From contig NC_133774.1 in NCBI RefSeq assembly GCF_003597395.2, positions 44,691,485 to 44,755,484 of the forward strand: a stretch of DNA of 64,000 nucleotides, written 5' to 3'. The position numbers were made by a program, and so were the translations under genes. This DNA comes from Chelonoidis abingdonii (lineage: Eukaryota; Chordata; Testudines; Testudinidae). The notes under the pieces are model-generated. The model saw nothing but the letters and a program-made list of their open reading frames with translations, was not told the origin of the DNA and searched no databases. This document shows positions 23,398-33,685 of the stretch, one piece after another. Position 1 is the stretch's first letter. The number at the start of each line of letters is the position of its first letter.

Positions 23398-23655
23398 AGT
23401 GAAGTAAACTGGCCTTTTAAGGCTAAGGGGCAGGGCAGAGGGTGCAGACCCCAACCCAGGGATGTTGGTGTGAGCACAGCCTCAGGAAAAGGCTAATATG
23501 GGAAGAGATGAGATGGTCCCAGGACTCAGCAGTGGGATGGGAAGATCTCAGGACATTATTACTTTAAGGGCCCAGGATCAGGAGCCCAGTAGTGCAGGTT
23601 GGCGGCAGGAGTCCCCTCTGTCTTGGCCAATTGGGAAGAGCTCTCAGAAGGAGAA
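23398..23655. mobile_element. unclassified insertion in CR1
   Basis: CR1 sequence stops after cccaggacagattccttg and resumes at accattgataattactctg. The ~258 bp between does not belong to CR1. It starts tgtagtgaagtaaactggcc, similar to the first bases of the family A LTR (tgtagcgaagtg), but no matching ctaca end and no clear TSD are visible. It may be a truncated LTR. Confidence 0.5.
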
Positions 23656-23881
23656 AACCATTGATAATTACTCTGAGTACATTTTTTTCAACCGCTTTTG
23701 CACACATCTTATAGTAATTTCATCGCAACCACATTTTCCTAGTTTGCTTATAAGATTGTCATATCAAACTGTGTCAAAAGCTTTACTACAATCAAGATAA
23801 AATCACATCAACTGCTTGGGTTGGTTTGTTATGATCGACAATCCATGTTCGCTATTACTTATCACCTAATTACCCTCTAGG

Positions 23882-24155
23882 CAGGGGCGGCTCCAGGCCT
23901 TAGCATGCCAAGCGTATGCTTGGGGTGGCAAGCCATGGAGGGGGCGCTCTGTTGGCTCCATGGGGGCAGCAGGCAGGCTGCACTTGGTGGCATGCCTGTG
24001 GAGGGTCCGCTGGTCCCATGGCTTCTGGACTTCCCGCAGGCACGGCTGCGGGAGGTCCGCCGAAGCCGCGGGACCAGCGGACCTCCTGCAGGCAAGCCAC
24101 CGAAAGCAGCCTGCCTGCCATGCTTGGGGCTGCGAAATGCCTAGAGCTGCCCCTG
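23882..24155. mobile_element. hAT MITE inside CR1 (274 bp)
   Basis: TIRs are caggggcggctcc and gagctgcccctg, with a perfect 8-bp TSD, cctctagg, at 23874-23881 and 24156-24163. The GC-rich body contains further inverted segments (ggtccgctggtcccatgg versus ccgcgggaccagcggacc). Four overlapping chance frames occur here. Removal of the element restores continuous CR1 sequence. Confidence 0.92.
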
Positions 24156-24322
24156 CCTCTAGGTGCTTACAAATTGATTGTTTAATAATTTGTTCCTGTA
24201 TATTTCTAGGTATTAACTGGTCTATAATTCTCCAGGTCCTCTTTGTTCCCTTTTAAAATGATAGTTACTATGTTAGCCCTTCTTCAGTCCTCTAGGACCT
24301 CCTACTCCCCGCACATGAGTTC

Positions 24323-24562
24323 TTAAAGATAATTGCTAATGGTTCCCAAGATTGTTTCAGCTAGTTCCTTAAGCACCCTGTGGTGAATTTCATCAGGCCC
24401 TGCCAGCCTGAATACATCTATTTTATCTAAATATTCTTTAATCTGTTGTTTCCCTATTCTGGCTTTTAGTCCTTCCCCCTTGTTGTTAATATTAACTGTT
24501 TTAGGTATCTGGTCACAGTTAACTCTTTTACTGAAGACTGAAGCAACTCGGGCATTAAACAC
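24323..24562 (-). pseudogene. CR1 reverse transcriptase N-proximal remnant
   Basis: The 79-codon minus frame includes NARVASVFSKRVN and then LAGPDEIHHRVLKELAETI. The latter corresponds to the conserved GPDGIHPRVLKELA block at the start of the CR1 reverse transcriptase domain. It belongs to the same element as 23060-23347. The frame is open only locally. Confidence 0.8.
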
Positions 24563-24845
24563 CTCGACTTTCTAGATGTCATCCATTATAAGCGCTCCTT
24601 CTCTGCTAAGTAGAGCACCTACATTTTCCTTCATCTTTCTCTTGCTCTTAATGTATTTATAAATCTTCTTCTTATTGCCTTTTACGTCCTTTGCTCGGTG
24701 TAACTCATTTTGTGCCTTAGCCTTTCTGATTCTGTCCCTACATGCTTGCGCTATTCATTTATACTTTTCCTTAGCAATTTGTCCATATTTCTACTTTCTG
24801 TAGGATTCCTTTTTGATTTTCATTAAAGAACTCCTGTAAAAGCAA

Positions 24846-26670
24846 ATGGCTAGGGAAGCTCCCTTGTCTGCATGGGAGCTACTGGAATAACCCGATGCTC
24901 CTCTCTCTTTCTTTCTCTTAGCTCTAGGACTGGAATTACCCCAGTACACAAGCAGTGAGGGGTGAGATTTGGGATATGTATAATGCTTTGGGATGGGTTC
25001 AGAAAGCTCATTAATGTGAATCCCCTGGACAGTTACACTCTTCCTGACTGAGGAATGGCTATTAATTCTCTCCTTGTGCACTGGAACTGATTGTCTCCAG
25101 GATGGATTTGTGCACTGCCCAGCCAGTTTACATGGCTTGCTGAGACTTAGCAATCACCATATGGCTGCGTAAAGTGGCCTCAGGATTTGGGCTTTTATTA
25201 GTGCAGTGACATTTTCTCAAGCATACCATAGTATTTTCAAACCATGGGACTGATTCATTTTACTTGAATCATTGGAGGTAAACTTTTCAGGAGCTTATTT
25301 ACTCCATCACAAAGTGTTTGCAGCTTTGCATGTATTAAGTTCCCCTTTCAGACTGTTTTTCATAACCTCTCTTATGTACATCTGAAGAGGGGAAATAAAT
25401 TTGGCCTTGAAGAACTGAAAAATGAAAAAGGCCTGGAAATGTTTTCAGAAGGGAACAACATAAGTGAGGGTTGTGTGTATAATTTTCAAATTATCCATTG
25501 ATGTCCAAATTCGAGAATATCCAAACTATAAAGTCACTGAGATATGCAAGTGTCCCATATGTGGTCTCCCACCCTACTCTGAGGGGAATGATATGCAAAC
25601 AGCTATAGTTAAGCTAATGAGAAACAGCATTTCAGTAATTCTGGAAGATGTAGAAAAGGTGGAGTCTAGAAAAAACATTTCTTGTGCCAGAACAACATTC
25701 AGAATGAGGCACATTATTTTCCATCTGCCTTTTTTCTTCTTACTCACACCATGATGCAGTAGCACATTTAAAAAAACAAAACAAAAAAACCCAACCCTAT
25801 AAAACATCTCTCAAAAACAGCAGGCAAAGTACTCTCAGTAAAGCTCTATCTAGAAAATAAGGAGGTTAAAAGCAATCTGGCTTTGAGGATCAGGATCTAT
25901 ATTCTATTTAAAGAAGCAGTGTCATTACTATGCAGAAGAAGTTGCATGAGAATCAAGCTGGTATGATCACACAACATGCTGAGTGGCTTGACATTTTAAT
26001 AAATGAAAATTCCTCCATTTAAACAGCCTTGAAGTATCCTTTGTAGTTATAAACATAAAAACATTTATGAGCCAAGAGTGTGTTTTAGATTGTTTTACAA
26101 ACAGGGAGCCCATGTGGTAGCTGAGGTCCAGAATGAAGATGATTCAGGAAATCAAAAGGATTAAATAAGTTTATCACAGTTCATTGAACAGATCTGACAG
26201 TACATAAACTCTCCCCAGCTCTCTGGATTGGAAAGTAGGCTAATAGAGTGGCTGGAGACAGCGCAGTAGCTAGAAGTAAGGAGTACCTTTTTAAAGAATG
26301 TGATTTTCTAGTAAATAAACATATTCCACAATCCAGCTAGTGTTACATTTTCTGTAAGTAGGGTTTTATATCAGTAAATAGATAAAGGGAAATCTGAGTG
26401 TAGTCATATTACAGCAGTAACATTTTTTGTATAAAGCAGGCAATCAAAAAGGCTGGTGAGCAGGCACAAATACATTCTTACGAGAGATAGACGCTTGGAA
26501 GGACCTGTATGCACATTGAGTTTTGCAGCTATTCAGGGTAGCTCTGTAGTCTCCCTTAAATGTAAAAGCTAAATTCCACATAAACTTCAAAAAAAAAAAA
26601 GTAGTGATTTATAAGGCCCTCATGGTTCTCCAGTGGAGATGCACAGCATACACAGACACATACTGTTTGG
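24846..26670. other. unassigned DNA
   Basis: No gene or repeat is recognised beyond the CR1 5' limit. The 120-codon minus frame at 24791-25153 overlaps the CR1 edge and has no domain signature. Confidence 0.4.
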
Positions 26671-26712
26671 GTCAGCTCCTCATCTGGTGTAAATCAGCAT
26701 TGATCTGTTGCC
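26671..26712. repeat. half copy of a symmetrical repeat
   Basis: Sequence gctcctcatctggtgtaaat followed by cagcattgatct matches one arm of the repeat seen complete at 31171-31262. Confidence 0.4.
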
Positions 26713-27639
26713 TTCATTCCAGCGGAGGCTCTGGATCATGCATATTTATTTATTTAGATTTAATGAACACAGATGATAGAAGCACTCATCCCAAGCTTTC
26801 ACTTCTCCTTCCAAAACTTGAAATTTGCAATACACAAACATAAGAATTGATATATCAGCTCACACTCCAGCCAACTAGTCCAATAGCCTCCCTCTGACAT
26901 TGGCCATTACCAGATACTTCAGACAAAAGGGCAAGAAACCTAGAAATGTACAATTTGGGACTAACCTGCCTATAAGGGGATGTTTTTTCTTACACTTCAT
27001 CAGCTGGTTTATACCCTGCTGAAACAAAGGTTCTGTCTTTTTTTAAAAACAAAAAAAAACAAATAATTTTAAAAACAAATTTACATGAAGACACTTAAAT
27101 TAACTGCCACAATCAATCAGATCCAGCCCCAAAATATAGTTATGCCATGGCATCCAACACTCATCCACCTGCCTCCAGATGCCACCAACAAAAGATGAGC
27201 TTTGCGCTGTCTCTGGGAGGCTAACAAATCAGGGCTCTGGCAGATCCAGGGAAGGGAAGAACTTTCTCCAAAGTCAGGGCTTTTGTCATGGAGAATACAC
27301 ATGGCAGAACCTTCTAATAAACACTATGCCTGGGAGACCCATTGCAACCCCCCTGATTTTGTGAGTATTCACAAATAAATAAACAGTTGAAGAAGCAGGG
27401 ATAACACATCACATTTACGTTGATAGTTCCTATACAGTACACACCTGATAACATACTTAGCAGTGTACTACAGTATACTGTGTAAGGGCATGGCCACATT
27501 CCAGCCTGGGTGCTCTGGAGGTAATTGTGCAAGTGGCACTGGCAGTGGCCCTGAATTCACTTCATGTAACTTGGAACTCTCTGGTTGTGACACAGCTGTG
27601 AAATAAAATTATGGTTTGAAATACAACTGCAGCAGCTAC
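26713..27639. other. unassigned AT-rich DNA
   Basis: No gene or element recognised. Poly-A runs occur near 27040-27080. Confidence 0.4.
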
Positions 27640-28510
27640 TCCACTGGGAAGTATTCGAAATTTCTGCCTGGATCCTACAGTGCTCCATCCTTGCCCACCC
27701 CCACTTTTCCCTTCACATACTCTCTCTGGATGATTTCATCTGCTAACCTGCCTTCAGCTTCCATCTTTTTGCCAATGACTCACAGACCTACCTTTCCACT
27801 GCTGAGCAATCTCCCTCCATCCAATCTCACCTGTCTCTCTAATATCTTCCCCAGGAGATCTTATTCTCAGTGTACGCTTATCTGGCCCAAAATTGAATTC
27901 CTAGACTCTTCTCTGAAACTCTGTCCACTCTTCCTTCCTGACATTGACATCGGCCCCACTCTCCTATGTTCAAAACCCAGCCACTCAAATCTTTTTTTGC
28001 CCATGATTCTGACTGCCTCACCCCTCCCTTGGAATCCCTCCAATAGCTCCACTCATTCTATTGCACTAAGTCCAAGTCTTTTGTCTTCACCTTCGAGGCC
28101 TTTCACAGCTCTACCCATCTTGTCACTCATTGCCTTACCTTCTGCAACCATCCAGTGACCTGAGCCTCATTAATCTCTTTGCCATCTTCCCTCTCAAACA
28201 TCTTCTTGTCTCCTTCCACATTGTCCCTTATGCATGGAATTCTTTAGCCAACCTTCCATCATAGTCCTCCTGAACACCCACCTCTGCCATGCTGCCTATA
28301 AGAAATCAGTCATTTAATGATGGGTGAAAGGGCAGATGGGGATCGATGACACTTTACCCAACACCAATCCAAATGTAGGTATGTTTATAAAATAAGTGGC
28401 TACCTTGCTGCTTTTCTTGGATTGTGAACAACCCAGGACAGGGACCATGCTCTTTGTCTGTGCACAATATTAATTGACATTTCTGTTGTACAAATATTAA
28501 TACCCCACTA
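27640..28510 (+). mobile_element. L2/L3-type LINE remnant with 3' tail
   Basis: The segment ttgtcttcaccttcgaggcc then tttcacagctctaccc matches the conserved ...LVFTFKALHGL... end of L2/L3 reverse transcriptases. The tail at 28425-28510 (gggaccatgctctttgtctg, gtacaaatattaat) is the family's usual 3' end. The 180-codon plus frame at 27616-28158 is P/S/L-rich and not the reverse transcriptase frame. Confidence 0.65.
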
Positions 28511-30086
28511 TAGTGAGGTTTCCAGGCCAATTTCTAGGCCGAAGAGATTTAGGATCACTTTGGACGAGAGTGAGAGGTCTATTTCCTCTGCCCGTCCCTG
28601 CAACCACTGACTTATTACTGCCGGGTAACGGACAATGTGAATATTTTCGTGGCAGAGCTCAGATGCATTCTGTCATGGCTGAGTCACACTTGCTTTCCTT
28701 TCTGCTTGACTCAGGAACAATCTGACCCCGATGTCAAATGGAGAGCTTATGTAAGAGACTTAATTAATGCATTGTGGTTTGTGCATAGAGGCATGCAAAG
28801 TAATTAATGCCATCCCAAGCTGCCACAGCTCAGGATCAGAAATGGGATGCGCAGCTCATGTAACAGGAAAAGTGTTCTCTTTGCAACTCACATGCATCCC
28901 TTGGCATGCTGCTCTTGACACTGTGATGGGAACAATGAGGAGGAGAGGCAGCTGTGCTCCACTGGAAGTGGGATCAGCCTGGCAGGCAGTCTTTCAGGAG
29001 GCGACACAGAGCATTTACAGTACACACACACAGATAGAAATGGTGAACAAACCAACAGAGCAAACAAAAAACAAGGAACCCAGAAAGAGAAGAAGATGCA
29101 GAAATACCGATCCTTCCGGGAGCTAAGGGAGAAGTGAAAAGAGAGTGGCGGAAGTAGTGGAGGGAAAGAGAGGAAGTTCACTAAGATGTCTAATGTGAAA
29201 GACATAGGATGATGAATGAGCAGACTCAACCCACAGGAACAGGAGTGCTGAGGGCGCCATGAGCCACACTCAAGCTGGTTGAAGCAGCCTATTGCCTCAG
29301 ACCTTCACATTTAAGAGAGAATTATTTGAGGGGGCTGCGTAAACTTTGAATGAGTGGGTGAAATAAAGTGCATGGTTCTTTAGGAGTGAAAAATGGTGGT
29401 TGCTGCATGGTGATATGAAACCCCACTGGGCCAGATTCAGAAGTGACTCAAATTGTAGTATAATTTACACAGCTGCAGTTTGGTGTAAGGAAGCATTAGC
29501 AGACACCCGTCTGCACCAATTTACTACGTATATAATCTGCCATGACCCTTCTGATTTAACCCTTAGCATTCCCCAGGTGGAAGGAGCTGACAAGGAAGGC
29601 TGTGTGATGAAGAACTCTTGATCTTGCAAGGGTGATCTGGAGTCACACACTGCTTTATTGTTGATATTCGACGTCTATTTTTTTAAAAAATGTATTTTAT
29701 AGTGTGTGCAAAGGGATAGATGCTAAAGCCCCTGACTCTTTAATATGAAGTCTAAGTATCAGGGCGCAGATAAATCACTAGTACATGCAAACACATACCT
29801 ATATAATGGTCATATGATTTCTGATGCCAAAACATACAGAAGGCTTATAGACTGCCATTTAAGAATACATAGACTGAGCCTTTTCTGAAGCAAGAAAAAT
29901 GTATTTTGTTTTCTATTTACTTTCACAGTGGTTGCTATCATTTTATAGCTCTCCTGGCATTTTTATTGGCAATCAAAATAGCCCAAAAAAGCCATTTCCT
30001 ACATTTTGTGCAATTCTAGAATTTCTTGTGCAACTGCCATCCTGTGCTTCTAGATTGCACAGAGAACTCCACCCCTACTGGGCTTT
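28511..30086. other. unassigned, possibly single-copy DNA
   Basis: No repeat or gene is recognised. Two taattaatgc motifs at about 28762 and 28801 lie within an otherwise non-repetitive stretch. Confidence 0.4.
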
Positions 30087-30094
30087 GGTTAGGA

Positions 30095-30427
30095 CAGGGT
30101 TTCTCAAACAGGGTTTGCCGCTTGTGTAGGGAAAGCCCCTGGTGGGCCGGGCCAGTGTATTTACCTGTCACATCCACAGGTTTGGCCAATCGCAGCTTCC
30201 ACTGGCCACAGTTCACTGCTGCAGGCCAATGGGGGCTGCTGGAAGTGGTGGCCAGTAAGTCCCTCAGCCTGTGCCGCTTCCCACAGCTCCTATTGGCCCA
30301 TAGCAGTGATCCGCGGCCAGTGGAAGCCGCAATAGGTCAGACCAGCAGACAGGGCAGGTAAACACACCAGCCTGGCCCACCAGGGGCTTTCCCTACACAA
30401 GCAGGAACCCTTGTTTGAGAAACCCTG
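30095..30427. mobile_element. compact hAT MITE (333 bp) with perfect 15-bp TIRs
   Basis: The left TIR cagggtttctcaaac and right gtttgagaaaccctg are exact complements. The perfect 8-bp TSD ggttagga lies at 30087-30094 and 30428-30435. Long subterminal inverted arms follow (cttgtgtagggaaagcccct at 30120 and its complement ending at 30401), so the whole element can fold into a hairpin. The 111-codon plus frame across it is a chance frame. Confidence 0.95.
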
Positions 30428-30435
30428 GGTTAGGA

Positions 30436-31170
30436 GATCTCCATGTCATGCAGCTTTTCTGCTGCACAGATTAGAAGCAGAGGAAAGTGGTTGGCCCACA
30501 GAATTCCTTAAGCGGCTTCTGTGGGGCTAAGGAACTGGCATGAAGCACTCCTAGTTCCATAGGCATGCAGCCCCAGATGCCATGTTCTGCAAACCTCCAC
30601 CTGCATCCTTGATGAGGCAGCCCAGGAGGGCATGCTCTCCATCTCTCTGCCCCCAGTGTTCCCTATTAGGGTCAGAAAACACACAGACATGGAGAAGAAA
30701 GTCAAAAGGGTGGCTGAACAAGATGAGGACTAGAAGATGGCAAGAAGTTAGCCAGTTTTGCAGATTTTTGAGGCTCAACCAGATTTGTGTGACATCTTAG
30801 AAAAAAGGTAAATTAGACGGTTGTGTGCGCGGATGCATTAAATCCGGGCACGTAATATATATTTGCACATCTTCATATTTTTGGTTTGATCCAATCACTG
30901 CTTCAGTTGGTTTCCTCTTGTTTCTGGCTCTAGATATATGCCCTCATACAGCCCAAGAGAATTCCCATATCGGAAGCTACCAGTTTCTCCTTCAGCTGCT
31001 GCCTGAGCTGGAGGCCTCACGTCTGCTCTGCTGAGTGCTGGCACCTTTGGGTGTCAGGAGTCAAGAAGATAAGGGACTAGTTTTACTTCTGTTATTCTAT
31101 ATTTTGTAATATAGTCTATGATGCTCTGTTTTGGTGCATAGTTTTCTTGCTTTGTTTTCTTTCTGCACTA
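30436..31170. other. unassigned DNA
   Basis: No gene or repeat recognised. Confidence 0.4.
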
Positions 31171-31262
31171 GGGCAGATCCTCAGCTGATGTGAATTGGGG
31201 TAGTTCCATGGATTGCAATGCAGCTACCAGTATACCTATTTACACGAGCTGAGGCTCAGGCT
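31171..31262. repeat. near-palindromic MITE-like repeat
   Basis: The left arm cagatcctcagctgatgtga and right arm tttacacgagctgaggctca are imperfect inverted copies around a tagttccatg/gcagcta core. This symmetrical repeat type is widespread in turtle DNA from memory. Confidence 0.6.
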
Positions 31263-32280
31263 CCTAATTATTTACATCTTGTGTGTGTGCGCTGATCTAG
31301 GATACACAGACAGCAATATCCCGAGCCCAAGTCCATGGGAAGATACCCCTGTGGCATCCTCCAAACACCCCAACCATTGCCACCCTCTCAAACAGTTTGA
31401 ATTGAAGCTATTGAGGGTGGAAATATTTACAAGCTGGCTCAGAGCTCATTCAATCCTATAGTGCTAGGAACAGTTACACAATGTTAGGAGCAGTTGTGTG
31501 TGTGGACATGAGAGCATTCCAGGTGTTTCGATAGTGGTGTAAATGCCAAAACCCTCTTGGGCTGACATCCCTCTTCAATTCATACGCTTTTGGCACCACT
31601 GCCAGACATGACTAAAACAAGCAGAGGGCTGATATGGATCGACAACACAGCAGTCATTTTTCTCAGCTCCTCCAGTGCATTAATAGCATTGCGAGCTTTG
31701 CCAAAACCAACACATGAGCAGCCTATATACCAAAAATCTGTGGCTTTGGGGGTTTGGATGAATAAAGGAGCATCCTATAGCCAGTTACTGACATACTGTC
31801 TTATCACTACTGCGTCTGCTGAATATGAATTTGGGGGCACTGTATGTAACTTCTATAGCCACATATAGTCTCAGTTGAACACGAATGGTCAACTGCTGTG
31901 GCTTTGTATATAGCTGGTATTCCACTGCTGAAGCATTGAGCTGGTGATGTCACTTGTAGTCAAGGTATTCTATAGTGATTTGCTGATAACAAATGATTCT
32001 AGTAGAGAAGGAATGCAGATGTAATGCTATTTGTCTTACTTATCTGTGGTGAAACTCTAAGGTTTGCATAACATTTGCCTCACATTTAAATGCTAGTTGT
32101 CTGATAATCTACTTATGGAAGATAAATAGAACAGAAGTTATTGGAAGGTAACTGAATTCCTTATTCTACAAGAAATATAGCTATGCTAGCAGTAGAAATG
32201 GAACCCTGGTATGCTGGTACTATCCCTGGAGAGCTAAAATGCAGATTCTTTATGGATCTTTGGATGACCAAAGATGTAGA
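31263..32280. other. unassigned DNA
   Basis: No gene or repeat recognised. The 92-codon plus frame at 31590-31868 has no family signature. Confidence 0.35.
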
Positions 32281-32335
32281 TCAAATTCTGCTCTTGGCTA
32301 TATTGGTACAAAAGTGCTGGAGTCACTGGTAGATT
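32281..32335. repeat. half copy of a symmetrical repeat
   Basis: The run tcaaattctgctcttggct with a later ctggagtcactgg resembles one arm of a symmetrical repeat family whose consensus begins gccaaattctgctctc. This is low-confidence recognition. Confidence 0.3.
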
Positions 32336-32790
32336 TTCCCCATATATCTTTCTAAAATTCCACTCTTTCTCCCCTGAAGATACAAAGATAAGGCTGTGGG
32401 TGCCTGCCTCTTTTCAGCACATAATTCCAAATAATGCATTCTGCTCACAAAGCTGCATTTGAGTTTAAGAATGCAACACCTAAGGTCAATCTTCATCTAT
32501 ACATCAAATCCTCTGAATAAAACTGAAGCCTACTATATGGACTGAATGTAATATAAGGTCCTTATGCAGGCCTCTTGGTGGCTGAGGGAGATCATTTCAC
32601 ATGTATGATACATAGAATCATAGAAGATTAGGGTTGGAAGAGACCTCAGGAGGTCATCTGGTCCAATCCCCTGCTCAAAGCAGTACCGGCACCAACTAAA
32701 TCATCCCCACTAGGACTTTGTCAAGCCTGGCCTTGAAAACCTCTAAGGGTAGAGATTCCATTACTTTCCTAGGTAACCCATTCCAGTGCT

Positions 32791-33213
32791 TTACCACCCC
32801 CATACTGAAATAGTTCTTCCTAATATCCAAGCCAGACCTCCCCCCTGCAATTTGAGTCCATTGCTTCTTGTTCTGTCTTCTGCCACCACTGAGAACAGCG
32901 AAGCTCCATCCTCTCTGGAAAGCCCCTTCAGGTAGTTAAAGGCTGCTATCAAATCCTCCCTCACTCTTCTCTTCTGCAGACTAAATAAGCCCAATTCCCT
33001 CAGCCTCTCCTCGTAAGTCAGGAGCCCCAGCCCCCTAATCATTTTATTGCCTTCTGCTGGACTCTCTCTAATTTGTCCACAACCTTTCTGTAGTGGGGGT
33101 GGGGGAGGGGAGGCTGCCGAATAGAGGGGAAAAATAAACTTCTCTCTGTCTGCTGGCAATGCTTCAATGAATGCAGCCCAATATGCTATTAGCCTTCTTG
33201 GCAACAAGGGCAC
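32791..33213 (-). pseudogene. CR1 ORF2 C-terminal tail remnant
   Basis: The 140-codon minus frame contains GLGLLTYEERLRELGLFSLQ and then [15 protein letters not shown], the conserved C-terminal tail after the CR1 reverse transcriptase. Its N-terminal third is out of frame with the upstream fragment, so a frameshift separates it from the piece at 33164-33679. Confidence 0.8.
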
Positions 33214-33679
33214 ACTGTTGACTCATATCCAGCTTCTTGTCCACTGTAATCCCCAGGTCCCTTTCTGCAGAACTGCCACTTAGCCAGTCAGTCCCCAACT
33301 CATAGCAGTGCGTGGGATTTTTCCTCCCTAAGTGCAGGACTCTGCATTTGTCCTTGTTGAACCTCATCAGATTTCTTTTGGCCATATCCTCCAATTTGTC
33401 TAGGTCACTCTGGACTCTATCCCTACCCTCCAGCATATCTACCTCTCTCCCCAGCTTAGTGTCATCCGTGAACTTGCTGAGGGTGCAATCCATCCTATCA
33501 TCCAGATCATTAATGAAGATGTTGAATAAAACCAGTGCCAGGACCGACCCCTGGGGCACTCTGCTTGATACTGGCTGCCAACTAGACATCGAGTCATTGA
33601 TTATTATTTGTTGAGCCCAATGATCTAGCCAGCTTTCTATCCACCTTATAGTCCATTCATCCAATCCATACACACCCAA
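33164..33679 (-). pseudogene. CR1 reverse transcriptase fragment with catalytic motifs
   Basis: The 171-codon minus frame starts within the domain ([15 protein letters not shown]). VPQGS is at residues 41-45, [10 protein letters not shown] follows, and the catalytic box FTDD is at residues 70-73 (family form usually FADD). [16 protein letters not shown] comes next and the frame ends [11 protein letters not shown]. The N-terminal half of the polymerase and the endonuclease are missing through 5' truncation, so it cannot encode an active enzyme. Confidence 0.9.
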
Positions 33680-33685
33680 TACTCT

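Larger units (their letters stand above)
20631..24845 (-). mobile_element. CR1 LINE broken by four insertions
   Basis: The 3' end lies at 20631 (agaatcatagaatgg in minus orientation) and the recognisable 5' limit is near 24845. CR1 segments are 20631-20960, 21969-22064, 22842-~23398, ~23655-23881 and 24156-~24845. They join in consensus order when the inserts are removed. The retained part covers reverse transcriptase and the 3' UTR. All frames are broken. CR1 is a non-LTR retrotransposon that is abundant in sauropsids and typically 5'-truncated. Confidence 0.85.
32612..33685 (-). mobile_element. CR1 LINE, 5'-truncated, less decayed copy
   Basis: In minus orientation it ends at 32612 with the CR1 tail (catagaatcatagaagatt on the plus strand). 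It extends ~1.07 kb through the 3' UTR and the C-terminal half of reverse transcriptase to an abrupt 5' truncation near 33685. The coding frame is broken around 33200 and again downstream. A G-rich deletion or expansion near 33092-33115 replaces part of the consensus. It is clearly closer to consensus than the 20631-24845 copy. Confidence 0.93.

Noticed and set aside
27616..28158. 180-codon plus frame
   Set aside because: It overlaps an L2/L3 LINE remnant but not in the reverse transcriptase frame, and is P/S/L-rich.
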